Part shown: in pieces, positions 23,199-31,382 of the stretch
Numbering within the stretch: the first letter of the stretch is position 1
Layout of the letters: each line of letters begins with the position of its first letter
Assembly: GCA_005239945.1 (NCBI GenBank)
Contig: SBAY01000346.1
Span: 1-34,798, forward strand
Direction of reading: 5' to 3'
DNA length: 34,798 nucleotides
Origin: Nitrospira sp.
Lineage (GTDB): Bacteria > UBA9089 > CG2-30-40-21 > SBAY01
Made by a program: the position numbers and the translations under genes
The notes under the pieces: model-generated
What the model saw: only the letters and a program-made list of their open reading frames with translations
Told to the model about the DNA's origin: nothing
The model's database searches: none

Positions 23199-24494
23199 TT
23201 AATTCCTTATCTTACGATAAAATTCAGAAAAGAGATAATAAGGTTTAGTAAGTATAATTAAAATATCCATTATTCCAGGTAGAGGGTCATCTATCGATTG
23301 AATATCATGTTTGATTTTTGGATAAAAAGTCCCAATAAATTCACATATTGCTTTAATTTTTTCTTTAATGCCTTTTCTATTAGAAAATAAAGAGGCTAAA
23401 ATCCACTGCAATTCAGCACCTAATAAACAACATTTAACTCCAATTTTATATTCGTTAATGAATATTTTTCCCCCTTTTCCAAAGGCTTGATAAGTTAAAT
23501 ATGGAAAATCTACACCTGCTTTGATAGCTAAAGGTAAAGCACCCCAGAATCTCCCATTAATTTCCATCAACTTAATCATACCTGTTTTATATTCCTGGCG
23601 CATCTCAACTTCACAAGGACCTTCCCAACCTATTTCTTCAAGTAATCGTAGAGTATATTCTTTAACCTTTGAATTTATCTCAACACTTTCCCGATAAACA
23701 CTTGCTCCACCAATAGGTGGATAAGCATGGATGACTTTATATTGAAATATTGCCAAAATCTCCTCCCTAAATCTAAAAACACAAATGGTTAATCCTTCTC
23801 CAGCACAAAATTCTTGAACCATTACAGGATAACCTTTTAAATCTTGCAAAGTCTTTATCAAAGATTCATATGAATAAATATATTTTATTTTAAAATCTCT
23901 CTTGATGTCTATTTTTTGTGTATAAACTCTATGAATGGGTTTAATTACTATAGGGAATGTATCAAATTCTTTTTTTAAATATTCTATATCAGGTAAGTCT
24001 TCATCAAGATAAATTGTTTTAGGAATAGGAATTCCCAGTTTTTGAGCTGTCTCCAAGGTTTTTTTCTTATCAAAAACCTTATCAAGTAATGAATAAGTTG
24101 GAATTAATAGTTTGGCATATTTTTCAATTTTATCCCTATGTTCATTCAGTAATAATAAAAGAGGTTCACTTATCGCTAGAATATAATTAATATTATTTTC
24201 CTGAATTATCTCTATCACCCTTTGAATATACTCTAATTCGTTTTCATTCCATTTGAAATTTGGCAATATAAATCCTTTTTTTAGATATTTAGAGAAAAAT
24301 CCAATACTGGTTCTACTTGAACCTATTCCATAGACATTTATTCCTCTTTTACCTAAAGAGCGAACAAGACTAAGTCCTATTCCTGTATTAATCGAAATAA
24401 TTAATATATTATCCGACGATTTATTAAATTTTACATGTCCATAATTATCATGGGATTCCTTTTCTATTTGGATTCTATTATTTTTATTTCTCAT
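23199..24494 (-). CDS. ATP-grasp ligase (carbamoyl-phosphate synthase-like)
   Basis: The 431-aa cytoplasmic protein has a Rossmann-like preATP-grasp domain (NILIISINTGIGLSLVRSLGKRGINVYGIG, about 29-58). The ATP-grasp domain follows (KKKTLETAQKLGIPIPKTI; FPIVIKPIH with the ATP-binding Lys; VMVQEFCAGEG). The metal-binding end is KLMEINGRFWGALPLAIKAGVDFPYL. The family joins a carboxylate to an amine through an acyl-phosphate. Here, next to a deacetylase-like gene (3-nt gap), it may attach an amino acid or similar group to a deacetylated amino sugar, but that is inference. ATG 24494 has AAGGGAAG just upstream. A heptad fold-back lies in its 5' region. Confidence 0.9.
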   Translation of the reverse strand: MRNKNNRIQIEKESHDNYGHVKFNKSSDNILIISINTGIGLSLVRSLGKRGINVYGIGSSRTSIGFFSKYLKKGFILPNFKWNENELEYIQRVIEIIQENNINYILAISEPLLLLLNEHRDKIEKYAKLLIPTYSLLDKVFDKKKTLETAQKLGIPIPKTIYLDEDLPDIEYLKKEFDTFPIVIKPIHRVYTQKIDIKRDFKIKYIYSYESLIKTLQDLKGYPVMVQEFCAGEGLTICVFRFREEILAIFQYKVIHAYPPIGGASVYRESVEINSKVKEYTLRLLEEIGWEGPCEVEMRQEYKTGMIKLMEINGRFWGALPLAIKAGVDFPYLTYQAFGKGGKIFINEYKIGVKCCLLGAELQWILASLFSNRKGIKEKIKAICEFIGTFYPKIKHDIQSIDDPLPGIMDILIILTKPYYLFSEFYRKIRN

Positions 24495-24515
24495 ATTCTT
24501 CCCTTATCTTTTTCG

Positions 24516-24670
24516 TAAGGTTTCAGTAATCAGGTGTCAGGCATCAGCCTCCAAATACTCAACCTTGGAGAGAGTTCGAACGCTTACGGCAGAAAAGCAA
24601 GAGAAGTAAATTCATTCCCTACAACCTTGATTTCCCTGGTCCTACCTGATACCAGATTACTGAAACCTTA
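24516..24670. repeat. Heptad fold-back element (155 bp) between GT4 and ATP-grasp genes
   Basis: The 26-bp arms (24516-24541 and 24645-24670) are inverted copies with two mismatches, starting TAAGGTTTCAGTAATC. The left side continues as heptamers TCAGTAA, TCAGGTG, TCAGGCA, TCAGCCT (24523-24550). The element fills almost the whole intergenic gap and would be part of the polycistronic transcript. It is MITE-like in layout but carries no gene. Confidence 0.9.
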
Positions 24671-24693
24671 CCTTGACTTTTGATTAATAGGTA

Positions 24694-25806
24694 CTATATT
24701 ACTTCCTTATATAATTTTTCATACGAATTTATCATCTTAGAAAAAGAAAATTCTGTCTTTATTCTTTTTTGTCCGGCAATGCCCATTTCTTTAGCTATTT
24801 CTGGATTTTTAATAAGTTTCATAATTGCCATAGCCAAAGTAGAACAATTTTCTGGTGGAACTAAAATACCAGTTACTCCATCTAACACTATTTCAGGATT
24901 ACCTCCAACATTAGTTGCTACTATAGGTAATCCGCAAGCCATTGATTCTAAAATACTGACAGATAGCCCTTCGCTAAAAGAAGGAAGCACAAAAATATCC
25001 ATTATTTTCAAAAAAGGTAAAACATTATCTACTCTACCTAAAAGTATTACCTTCCCCTCTAAATCTAATTCTTTTATTATAGATTCTAATTTATTTTTTA
25101 ATGGGCCATCCCCTACCAAAACAAACCTTATATCTGGATATTCATTAATAATCTCCCTGGCCGCATAGATGAGATTAGGATAATTCTTGATTGGGTCTAA
25201 TCTTCCAACACTACCTATAACAATAGTATCTTCTTTAAATCCTATTCCCTTTTTATTTTTATTTTTGTCTATGGGGAACTCAAATTCTTCAAGAGAAACC
25301 CCGGGATGAATACAAATAATCTTATCTGGGGATATCTTCGAAGTCTTAATTAGAGAATCTTTTAATTCCTCAGAGACTGTAACTAAATGATTAACCAAAC
25401 TTGAGATTAATCTACGACCTAAAATTTTTCTCCTCTTGAGATTATTTATTTCCCCAATATCTCTACCAACTTCTGTATGGATAATTAGAGGTATCCCCGC
25501 AAGTTTTGCGGCAACAATTCCATCAAATCCACTCCAGCCATAGGTATGGACCACATCAACTCTTTCTTTTTTAAAAAGTTTATATAGCTTTAGAGGAAGG
25601 AGATAATCCCCTTTCCCACGATAACACTCAAATATCTTTATATCTTTTCTTTTAATCCTTGTAGCTAATATCCCTGATTTTTCGATACAACAAATTGAGG
25701 AAATAAAAATATCCTGGTTGATTTCATTTATTAAATTTATAAGGATATTTTCAGCACCACCTATCCCAAGGCTATAAATGACATGCATTATATGAATTTT
25801 ATTCAT
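24694..25806 (-). CDS. GT4 family glycosyltransferase
   Basis: This retaining glycosyltransferase (GT-B fold) of about 370 aa has the N-terminal acceptor-side motif HVIYSLGIGGAENILINLI, then HTEVGRDIGE. The nucleotide-sugar side reads IGSVGRLDPIKNYPNLIYAA, FVLVGDGPLKNKLE and PSFSEGLSVSILESMACGLPIVATNVGGNPEIV, which includes the E-x7-E type donor site. It resembles the exosortase-associated TIGR03088 family in its first 100 residues, but that is uncertain. ATG 25806 (AAGG upstream) is chosen because it starts the family's first strand. A frame open to 25896 adds 30 charged residues, overlaps the radical SAM gene by 14 bp and has its GGAGG too far away; it cannot be excluded. Confidence 0.9.
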   Translation of the reverse strand: MNKIHIMHVIYSLGIGGAENILINLINEINQDIFISSICCIEKSGILATRIKRKDIKIFECYRGKGDYLLPLKLYKLFKKERVDVVHTYGWSGFDGIVAAKLAGIPLIIHTEVGRDIGEINNLKRRKILGRRLISSLVNHLVTVSEELKDSLIKTSKISPDKIICIHPGVSLEEFEFPIDKNKNKKGIGFKEDTIVIGSVGRLDPIKNYPNLIYAAREIINEYPDIRFVLVGDGPLKNKLESIIKELDLEGKVILLGRVDNVLPFLKIMDIFVLPSFSEGLSVSILESMACGLPIVATNVGGNPEIVLDGVTGILVPPENCSTLAMAIMKLIKNPEIAKEMGIAGQKRIKTEFSFSKMINSYEKLYKEVI

Positions 25807-25882
25807 TTTAACCTTATACCCCCGTGCCTTGTCAACATTATTTTTGTGAGTTGAAGTTTTTCGGAATTTACCCTTTAGAGTT

Positions 25883-27436
25883 TCATTCGTTGCCATGAAA
25901 GACTAAAGCCTGACCTCCTGCCTTCAAACTTGATAAGGTAATAGATAGTTCTTCTATAAGTTTTGAATATCTCCTGAAAAGCCAAAATTCTATAGGAAAT
26001 TCATAAAAATTTAATTTAAACCTAATAGTTACTATTATCCTTAATATATATTTAATAAAATCTTTAAAACATTTTATTTTCATTCCTGATTTTCTTAATC
26101 TATAAGTCAAGATAAAATCAATTAAGTCTGCGAATTTTATTAATTTAATGGGAACTTCAACAAAGGATTTATGTCTTGATATATTTGCCCATTCCTCAAA
26201 ACTGTTAGGTTCTTGATATCCTGCCTTTTTACTTAAAAAATATAAGTTATTACCTGGATATGGGGTATAAAAGCCTTGAGAAAAACTACAATTTTTATTC
26301 TTTTTATCTATTGTCCTCATTAATCTTACATTATTTAGTATATCTTCATATATTCCTTTTATAGACATATTTTTGTTTTTAAAAGGGGTTCCAATTATAA
26401 AGGAAAATTGAATCCAAATATCATATTTTGCACATTGTTCAGATACAGCTACAATTTCTTCAAATGTAGTATTTTTATTCATTAATCTTAGGGTTTCATT
26501 ATCTCCTGATTCTGCTCCAATATAAACATGTTTAATCCCTGCCTTCTTTAATAAGATTAACTCATCATCTTTAAATCTTAATAATTGTTTTACAGTTGTA
26601 TCAATCATTCCAAAATTTAAAGAAATACCTTCTTCTAATAATCTTTCACATAATAGCAAAATCCTTTTTTTATCAACAAATACATTATCATCCCGAAATA
26701 AGATAGAATCTATATTATAGGTTTTTATTAAAAACTTAAAATCATTTATTATTTTATCTACCGAATTTCCGTACCATCTACGGCGATATATAACAGGTGT
26801 GCTACAAAATTGGCAATTATTTGGACAACCAATACTTGATATATAATCAATAGACCTTTGGCCAAATTCTGAAAATTGCAAATATTCAGTTCCCGAATAA
26901 ATAAATCGTTCTACATTAATTAAATGATATGGAAGGGAAGGAAGAAGTTTAATATCACATAATTGGCGATTGGGATTATGATATTTTTTGCCTTCTTTTT
27001 TATAACTTAATCCAGGAATGTCACTAACATCTTTATTTTCTACTAAAGCCCAAACCAATTCCTTGAATGTTATCTCTCCTTGACCTCTGACGATATAATC
27101 TACAAGTTCATGCTCAAGAGTCTGGTCCGTCATTATTGTTGGGTGCCAACCACCCCAAATCAAAGGTAAATCTGGGAAATTCTTTCGGACAGATTTAGCT
27201 ACTCGAAGAGATTCTAAAATATTTCTTCCGGTTAAACAGGTAAATCCTACACAAATCGCATCGCTACATTTAATTAATAGTTTTTCAGTAACATCCTCCT
27301 GTGGGGTAGAAACAAATATATCAATATCAAAATCCTGATGTAGAAATCTTGAGATAGATAATAAAGCAAATGGTAAAATCAATTGAGGATGTCGTTCAAA
27401 TTTAGGATTAAAAAGGATTATTCTTCTTTTTATCAT
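25883..27436 (-). CDS. B12-binding radical SAM protein
   Basis: The 517-aa protein has an N-terminal cobalamin-binding-like Rossmann domain (about 1-140, with GFTCLTGRN, IWGGWHPTIM and DYIVRGQGE). The radical SAM domain follows with the 4Fe-4S motif GCPNNCQFC (Cys 204, 208, 211), then ILFRDDNVF and HVYIGAESGDNETLRLMNK. The C-terminal ~130 residues are basic and helical. B12-radical SAM enzymes of this architecture typically methylate or rearrange unreactive carbons. In this EPS locus the substrate may be a sugar or lipid carrier, but nothing in the sequence settles it. ATG 27436 is preceded by GGAG. It is closely packed (16 nt) behind the O-ligase gene. Confidence 0.92.
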   Translation of the reverse strand: MIKRRIILFNPKFERHPQLILPFALLSISRFLHQDFDIDIFVSTPQEDVTEKLLIKCSDAICVGFTCLTGRNILESLRVAKSVRKNFPDLPLIWGGWHPTIMTDQTLEHELVDYIVRGQGEITFKELVWALVENKDVSDIPGLSYKKEGKKYHNPNRQLCDIKLLPSLPYHLINVERFIYSGTEYLQFSEFGQRSIDYISSIGCPNNCQFCSTPVIYRRRWYGNSVDKIINDFKFLIKTYNIDSILFRDDNVFVDKKRILLLCERLLEEGISLNFGMIDTTVKQLLRFKDDELILLKKAGIKHVYIGAESGDNETLRLMNKNTTFEEIVAVSEQCAKYDIWIQFSFIIGTPFKNKNMSIKGIYEDILNNVRLMRTIDKKNKNCSFSQGFYTPYPGNNLYFLSKKAGYQEPNSFEEWANISRHKSFVEVPIKLIKFADLIDFILTYRLRKSGMKIKCFKDFIKYILRIIVTIRFKLNFYEFPIEFWLFRRYSKLIEELSITLSSLKAGGQALVFHGNE

Positions 27437-27452
27437 AGGATATATCTTCTCC

Positions 27453-28820
27453 TTATATTTTTATAATATTTTTTAGCATTACAGTTAATCCTATTAAGTA
27501 ATATAAAACTTCCATACCTTCTACACTAATAAACATAGCACATATTAAATATCCATAAAAGGCACATTCTAACATATGGGTATGGTGGATAACCCAAAGA
27601 TTTTTATTGGAAATTTTAGTTTTTTTTCTTAAATCATGTAAATCCAACAATGAAATTCCTATTAATAAAAAAAAGAAAATTAACGCAGGGATGCCATTTT
27701 CTGCCGTCATTTCTATAAAGGCATTATGGGCTACTCGTCCAACATCTACTTGAGGATTATAAAGATCTGAAAGTAGTCCAAAATTATCTGGACCAACTCC
27801 TGTCAGTGGATAATCACGAATCATTCCAAATCCTGCCTGCCATGCTTCTATCCTTTCCATAGCAGACCCATCCTCTTTATAAGTAGAAATAGTACTCATT
27901 CTTAACCTATATTCCTCGGGAAGAATAAACGGCAGAAAAGGTATCAGGAAAAGACCGCACCCTAAGACTAATAATTTCATTTTATTATTTGCCTTCAGGA
28001 ACATAATTATCAAAACTCCAATCATTCCTAAAAAAGCTCCTCTTGAATAGGTACATATAATAGTCATAATTGTTGCTGGGAAAAATGTTAATATACATAA
28101 TTTTCTCCTGAGATTTAATTTATTTTCCGTTAAGAAAGGATAAAAAACAAAAGGAAGACCTATAACCATAATCATGCCAAAAAAGATGTTATCAGTTGCA
28201 AATTTACCCCCTATTCCACAAAGATATTTAGCTCCTGAAATATATGCCTTTGTTCCATACAATCCTAAAAAAGCAAATATAGCCGTAAAAAGCCAGACAG
28301 CACCTAAATATTGATTTTTCGACCTAATAAGGATAATACTAATAAAGTAGAAGATAAATGCCTTAGAATATGAATTCCATAGTCGGTAGAGAGCAACCTC
28401 TCGATTATAAGCAAAGATAGTTGAAAAAATCAAAATAGTCCAAAGTGCGATAATAATGGAATGTTGTTTAGTCCAAATAAAATTTAATTTAGTTTTTGCT
28501 ATGTAAAGAACTCCAACAATACCAGTAAATAAAATATTTATTAATGCCATTCTTGGATAATTACTCCAAACTAAAGTTTGCGGAGCTACAAGTTCAATTA
28601 GATAATACCCATATATACCAAAGAATGGATAAATAAACACAAAGACTAAATATATGGTAAGGAATGTAATAAGCAAGGCGTTACGTGGTGGGAAAAATAG
28701 AGTTAATAACCCTAACAATAAAGCGATAATAAAAAAGAATATTATGTTAGTAATTGGTAAACCTAAAGTCCTGCCCCAATTTTCTAAAACAATCATTTTT
28801 CCCTTAAATTCCCTAATCAT
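27453..28820 (-). CDS. O-antigen ligase/Wzy-like protein, exosortase A-associated O-glycosylation ligase type
   Basis: The 455-aa polytopic inner-membrane protein has about 11-12 TM segments. It resembles the exosortase-A-associated ligase family (TIGR03097). Diagnostic stretches are IFAFLGLYGTKAYISGA, IICTYSRGAFLGMIGV, RMSTISTYKEDGSAMERIEAW and LTGVGPDNFG. The periplasmic loop carries the conserved His in VAHNAFIEMTAENG. It should polymerise or transfer lipid-linked glycan at the periplasmic face, possibly onto surface proteins. The start overlaps the flippase stop by 8 bp, with AAAGGA 6 nt upstream, so the two are translationally coupled. Confidence 0.9.
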   Translation of the reverse strand: MIREFKGKMIVLENWGRTLGLPITNIIFFFIIALLLGLLTLFFPPRNALLITFLTIYLVFVFIYPFFGIYGYYLIELVAPQTLVWSNYPRMALINILFTGIVGVLYIAKTKLNFIWTKQHSIIIALWTILIFSTIFAYNREVALYRLWNSYSKAFIFYFISIILIRSKNQYLGAVWLFTAIFAFLGLYGTKAYISGAKYLCGIGGKFATDNIFFGMIMVIGLPFVFYPFLTENKLNLRRKLCILTFFPATIMTIICTYSRGAFLGMIGVLIIMFLKANNKMKLLVLGCGLFLIPFLPFILPEEYRLRMSTISTYKEDGSAMERIEAWQAGFGMIRDYPLTGVGPDNFGLLSDLYNPQVDVGRVAHNAFIEMTAENGIPALIFFFLLIGISLLDLHDLRKKTKISNKNLWVIHHTHMLECAFYGYLICAMFISVEGMEVLYYLIGLTVMLKNIIKI

Positions 28821-30285
28821 GTTTTGTTCCTTTTATATTATATTTATTCAGGATTTCCTTTAATTTATTCTTTTCTTCATCAGTATAAAAATTCAAATAG
28901 TATAAGACAATAAAAAAGCTTAATAAAAGTAGTCCTTTTAATGAAATAGAAATCAATAAAGAATGAGAATAAACTAAAAAAGAGAGTAGATATATTCCTC
29001 CTCCAACTAAAAACATTTTTAAAATTCTAGAAAATTCATATGGAATATAATATAATCTATTCGAAATAAAAAGGGTAATAAAAGTCATCAGGGAAAATGA
29101 GGCTATTTTAACATATCCTGCCCCCATCATCGCATACCTTGGTATAAGCAACCAACTTAGCAGTAAATTAGCCCCTGCGGTAATCCAACTAATAATTGGT
29201 AACCATTTAGTCTTTTTCTCAAGACGAATCCCTGTATCTAAACAATAGTTAAGACCCAAAAAGATATAACTGAATATAATCAAGGGAACTATTTTATATG
29301 CCTCAAAAAACTCTGGTGTAGTAATAATTTTTAGTACATCTTTGATAAGAACAGAAATAGAAAGTCCTAGAAATATCATCACAAATGCAAAATAAGTCAA
29401 TATTTTAGCATAAATCTGTTTAGCATTTTTTCTCTTAGATATATCAAATATAGCAGCAGACCAGATCAATAAAAATGGTTCTAATATTAAAACACTCACC
29501 ACCATCCCAAATTTGTATCCTAAGGCATAAAGACCTACAATATGCAAGGTAGAGAACCGCTTTAAAAAAAATCTATCTATAAAATGTAAGATATACATAG
29601 CAAAATTTGCTGGTATTAAAGGCATACTATAGGCCAACATCTCCTTTAATTTTTTAATTTCAAACTTGATTTTTATCCCTTTTAAAGTAAGCGGGATTAA
29701 AATTACAGCACTTATAGTATGAACCACTACCTTACTGTATAAAATACCTACTATCCCTATCTTTAATAAGACCACAAAATATATATTTAAACTAACTCCT
29801 AATAGCAATTCTAATATAGAAATAATTGTGAAAAATGTAGATTTCTCCTTTACTCTAATAAATGCAAAGGGGATATCTGAAATACCTCTCATAAACAAGG
29901 CACAAAACAATATCATAAAAAGGGAAGAATATATTTTTGTACCACAAACAAATTCGGATAAATCTTCTTTAAAATTGAGTAATATTATCAGGCAAATTAA
30001 ACTACATGTACAGGAGGAAATAATAGCCGTACTAATTACAGCATCCTTATCTTTTGGATTATCATAATAATGATAAAATCTAAATATTGCCCAAGAAAGT
30101 CCCAATGCCATAACTTCCATAACCACAAAGCCTGCCAACTCCATTAATTCTAATACTCCATAATCAGTAGGGGTTAAGTATCGTGTATAAACAGGTATCA
30201 TTAAAAACCCAATAACCTTACGCAAGACACTTCCACTACCATATACAAGAGAATGCTTAAGTAATCTTTTTATTTCTTGAAACAT
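28813..30285 (-). CDS. Wzx-like polysaccharide flippase (MOP superfamily)
   Basis: The 490-aa protein has about 12-14 TM helices and the MOP/Wzx layout: LLKHSLVYGSGSVLRKVIGFLMIPVYTRYLTPTDYGVLELM at the start, PLIPANFAMYILHFIDRFFLKRFS at the middle hinge, and a Lys-rich C-terminus. It flips undecaprenyl-diphosphate-linked oligosaccharide across the inner membrane. The gene overlaps the downstream ligase start by 8 bp and begins 21 nt after the nucleotidyltransferase stop. ATG 30285 has AAGG 7-8 nt upstream. Confidence 0.92.
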   Translation of the reverse strand: MFQEIKRLLKHSLVYGSGSVLRKVIGFLMIPVYTRYLTPTDYGVLELMELAGFVVMEVMALGLSWAIFRFYHYYDNPKDKDAVISTAIISSCTCSLICLIILLNFKEDLSEFVCGTKIYSSLFMILFCALFMRGISDIPFAFIRVKEKSTFFTIISILELLLGVSLNIYFVVLLKIGIVGILYSKVVVHTISAVILIPLTLKGIKIKFEIKKLKEMLAYSMPLIPANFAMYILHFIDRFFLKRFSTLHIVGLYALGYKFGMVVSVLILEPFLLIWSAAIFDISKRKNAKQIYAKILTYFAFVMIFLGLSISVLIKDVLKIITTPEFFEAYKIVPLIIFSYIFLGLNYCLDTGIRLEKKTKWLPIISWITAGANLLLSWLLIPRYAMMGAGYVKIASFSLMTFITLFISNRLYYIPYEFSRILKMFLVGGGIYLLSFLVYSHSLLISISLKGLLLLSFFIVLYYLNFYTDEEKNKLKEILNKYNIKGTKHD

Positions 30286-30306
30286 AAATTAGCCTTACTT
30301 CTAAAT

Positions 30307-31011
30307 TTATTCCTCTTCCTTATCCCAGTATTCCTCTTTTAAAATAGCCTTTTCTAAATCATCCATCGCTCCAATATCAACCCAATCTTCTTTTATATGG
30401 TAGGCAGAAACTTTTTTATTCACTTCAATTAATTTATTAATAAGATGTGGAATTCCATAAAAGGTATTATTGGGAATAAATTCTATAATCTCAGGATTTA
30501 ATACATAGATTCCTGATGAGATAAAATAATTATGAGTCGGTTTTTCTTCTATATTAGAGATTAATCCATTTTCCATAGTATTAATAACCCCATAAGGCAC
30601 TTGTACGTTATAAGAAACTACCCCTACCGTCATTTCAACCTTTTTAATGAAGTGATAGTCCATTATCGTTTTAAAATTCAACTTAGTTAGAATATCCCCA
30701 TTTATGACTAAAAATGGATTTTTATCTACATCAGAAATTAATTTTAGAGATCCTGCTGTCCCTAATTCCTGTGGTTCTTTAATATAAGAAATATTAACCC
30801 CAAAATTTGACCCATTCCTAAAATAAGCCTGAATTAATTCTGCTTTATATCCTACAGTTAAAATAATATCGTTAAATCCTGCTTTATGAAGTTGTCCAAT
30901 AATGATCTCAAGAATAGGCTTTTTACCAACAGGCAATAAAGGTTTAGGGATAGAGTAAGTTAAGGGTCGTAACCGTTTCCCTAAACCACCAGCCATAATA
31001 ACTGCTTTCAT
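30307..31011 (-). CDS. Sugar-1-phosphate nucleotidyltransferase
   Basis: This 234-aa cytoplasmic enzyme makes an NDP-sugar from a sugar-1-phosphate. The signature MKAVIMAGGLGKRLRPLTYSIPKPLLPVGKKP is at the N-terminus, with the metal-binding Asp in LVINGDIL and EKPTHNYFISSGIYVL in the acceptor half. It lacks a C-terminal acyltransferase beta-helix, so it is the short type. It resembles mannose-1-P guanylyl- or glucose-1-P nucleotidyltransferases and the specificity is not readable. ATG 31011 is chosen (GAGG upstream); an in-frame start at 31041 adds ten non-conserved residues. Pairing with LegB- and Rmd-like enzymes suggests it supplies their GDP- or UDP-sugar. Confidence 0.9.
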   Translation of the reverse strand: MKAVIMAGGLGKRLRPLTYSIPKPLLPVGKKPILEIIIGQLHKAGFNDIILTVGYKAELIQAYFRNGSNFGVNISYIKEPQELGTAGSLKLISDVDKNPFLVINGDILTKLNFKTIMDYHFIKKVEMTVGVVSYNVQVPYGVINTMENGLISNIEEKPTHNYFISSGIYVLNPEIIEFIPNNTFYGIPHLINKLIEVNKKVSAYHIKEDWVDIGAMDDLEKAILKEEYWDKEEE

Positions 31012-31110
31012 ATATTTTACCTCACTCATATAATATAGCACTTATTAATCGAAACTTGACATAAAGCAGATAAATTTAACTATCAACGGTCGATTCAGCG
31101 AATAATTTTT

Positions 31111-31210
31111 ACCACAAAGGCACGAAGATACAAAGGTTCACTAAAATATACATCTAATTATCCGTTTAAGGGGTTAAAAATTCTCTTTGTGCGTCTTAGT
31201 ACCTTTGGGT
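31111..31210. repeat. Octad fold-back repeat, CCACAAAG family, copy 2
   Basis: The left arm starts ACCACAAAGGCACGAAGATA and continues as octamers (CACAAAGG, CACGAAGA, TACAAAGG) into TTCACTAAAAT. The right arm (31181-31210) is its imperfect inverse. It shares most of its left arm, including the end word TTCACTAAAAT, with the copy at 8605-8680. It occupies half of the gene-free stretch 31042-31382. Confidence 0.85.
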
Positions 31211-31290
31211 CAGATTCTTTAAGTTTTTTCATGCCTGCCTGAACGATTACCTTTTTTCAATAGTAAAGATTTGCCTAATAACTGCTATAT

Positions 31291-31368
31291 GTAGCGAGTA
31301 GAGGGTAAAGAGAAAAAAATAGGCAGCTAGTGATATTCTCTTTCCTCTCTACCCCCTCTACTCACTAC
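31291..31368. repeat. Heptad fold-back element GTAGNGA/GTAGAGG
   Basis: The left arm (31291-31315) reads GTAGCGA, GTAGAGG, GTAAAGA, GAA. The right arm (31336-31368), read on the - strand, gives GTAGTGA, GTAGAGG, GGGTAGA, GAGGAAA, GAGAA. The two pair with one internal insertion of about 8 nt. It sits directly after the stop of the LegB-like gene with no T-tract on the downstream (-) side, so it is not a standard terminator. Confidence 0.85.
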
Positions 31369-31382
31369 TCTTTTTTAACCTC

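Noticed and set aside
24680-25168. 162-codon open frame on the + strand
   Set aside because: It lies entirely antisense to the GT4 gene, whose conserved motifs run through the whole region; no ribosome site and no recognisable domain.
25804-25835. TTGACA and TATAAG upstream of the GT4 gene as a promoter
   Set aside because: Spacing is only 11 bp; at 17 bp the hexamer is GTTAAA, too poor.
27453-30285. Exosortase hidden among the polytopic proteins
   Set aside because: The two proteins match O-ligase and Wzx-flippase patterns end to end, and no exosortase Cys/Arg/His core arrangement was seen.
31056-31090. TTGACA on the + strand as a promoter
   Set aside because: No -10-like hexamer at 16-18 bp and no + strand gene downstream.
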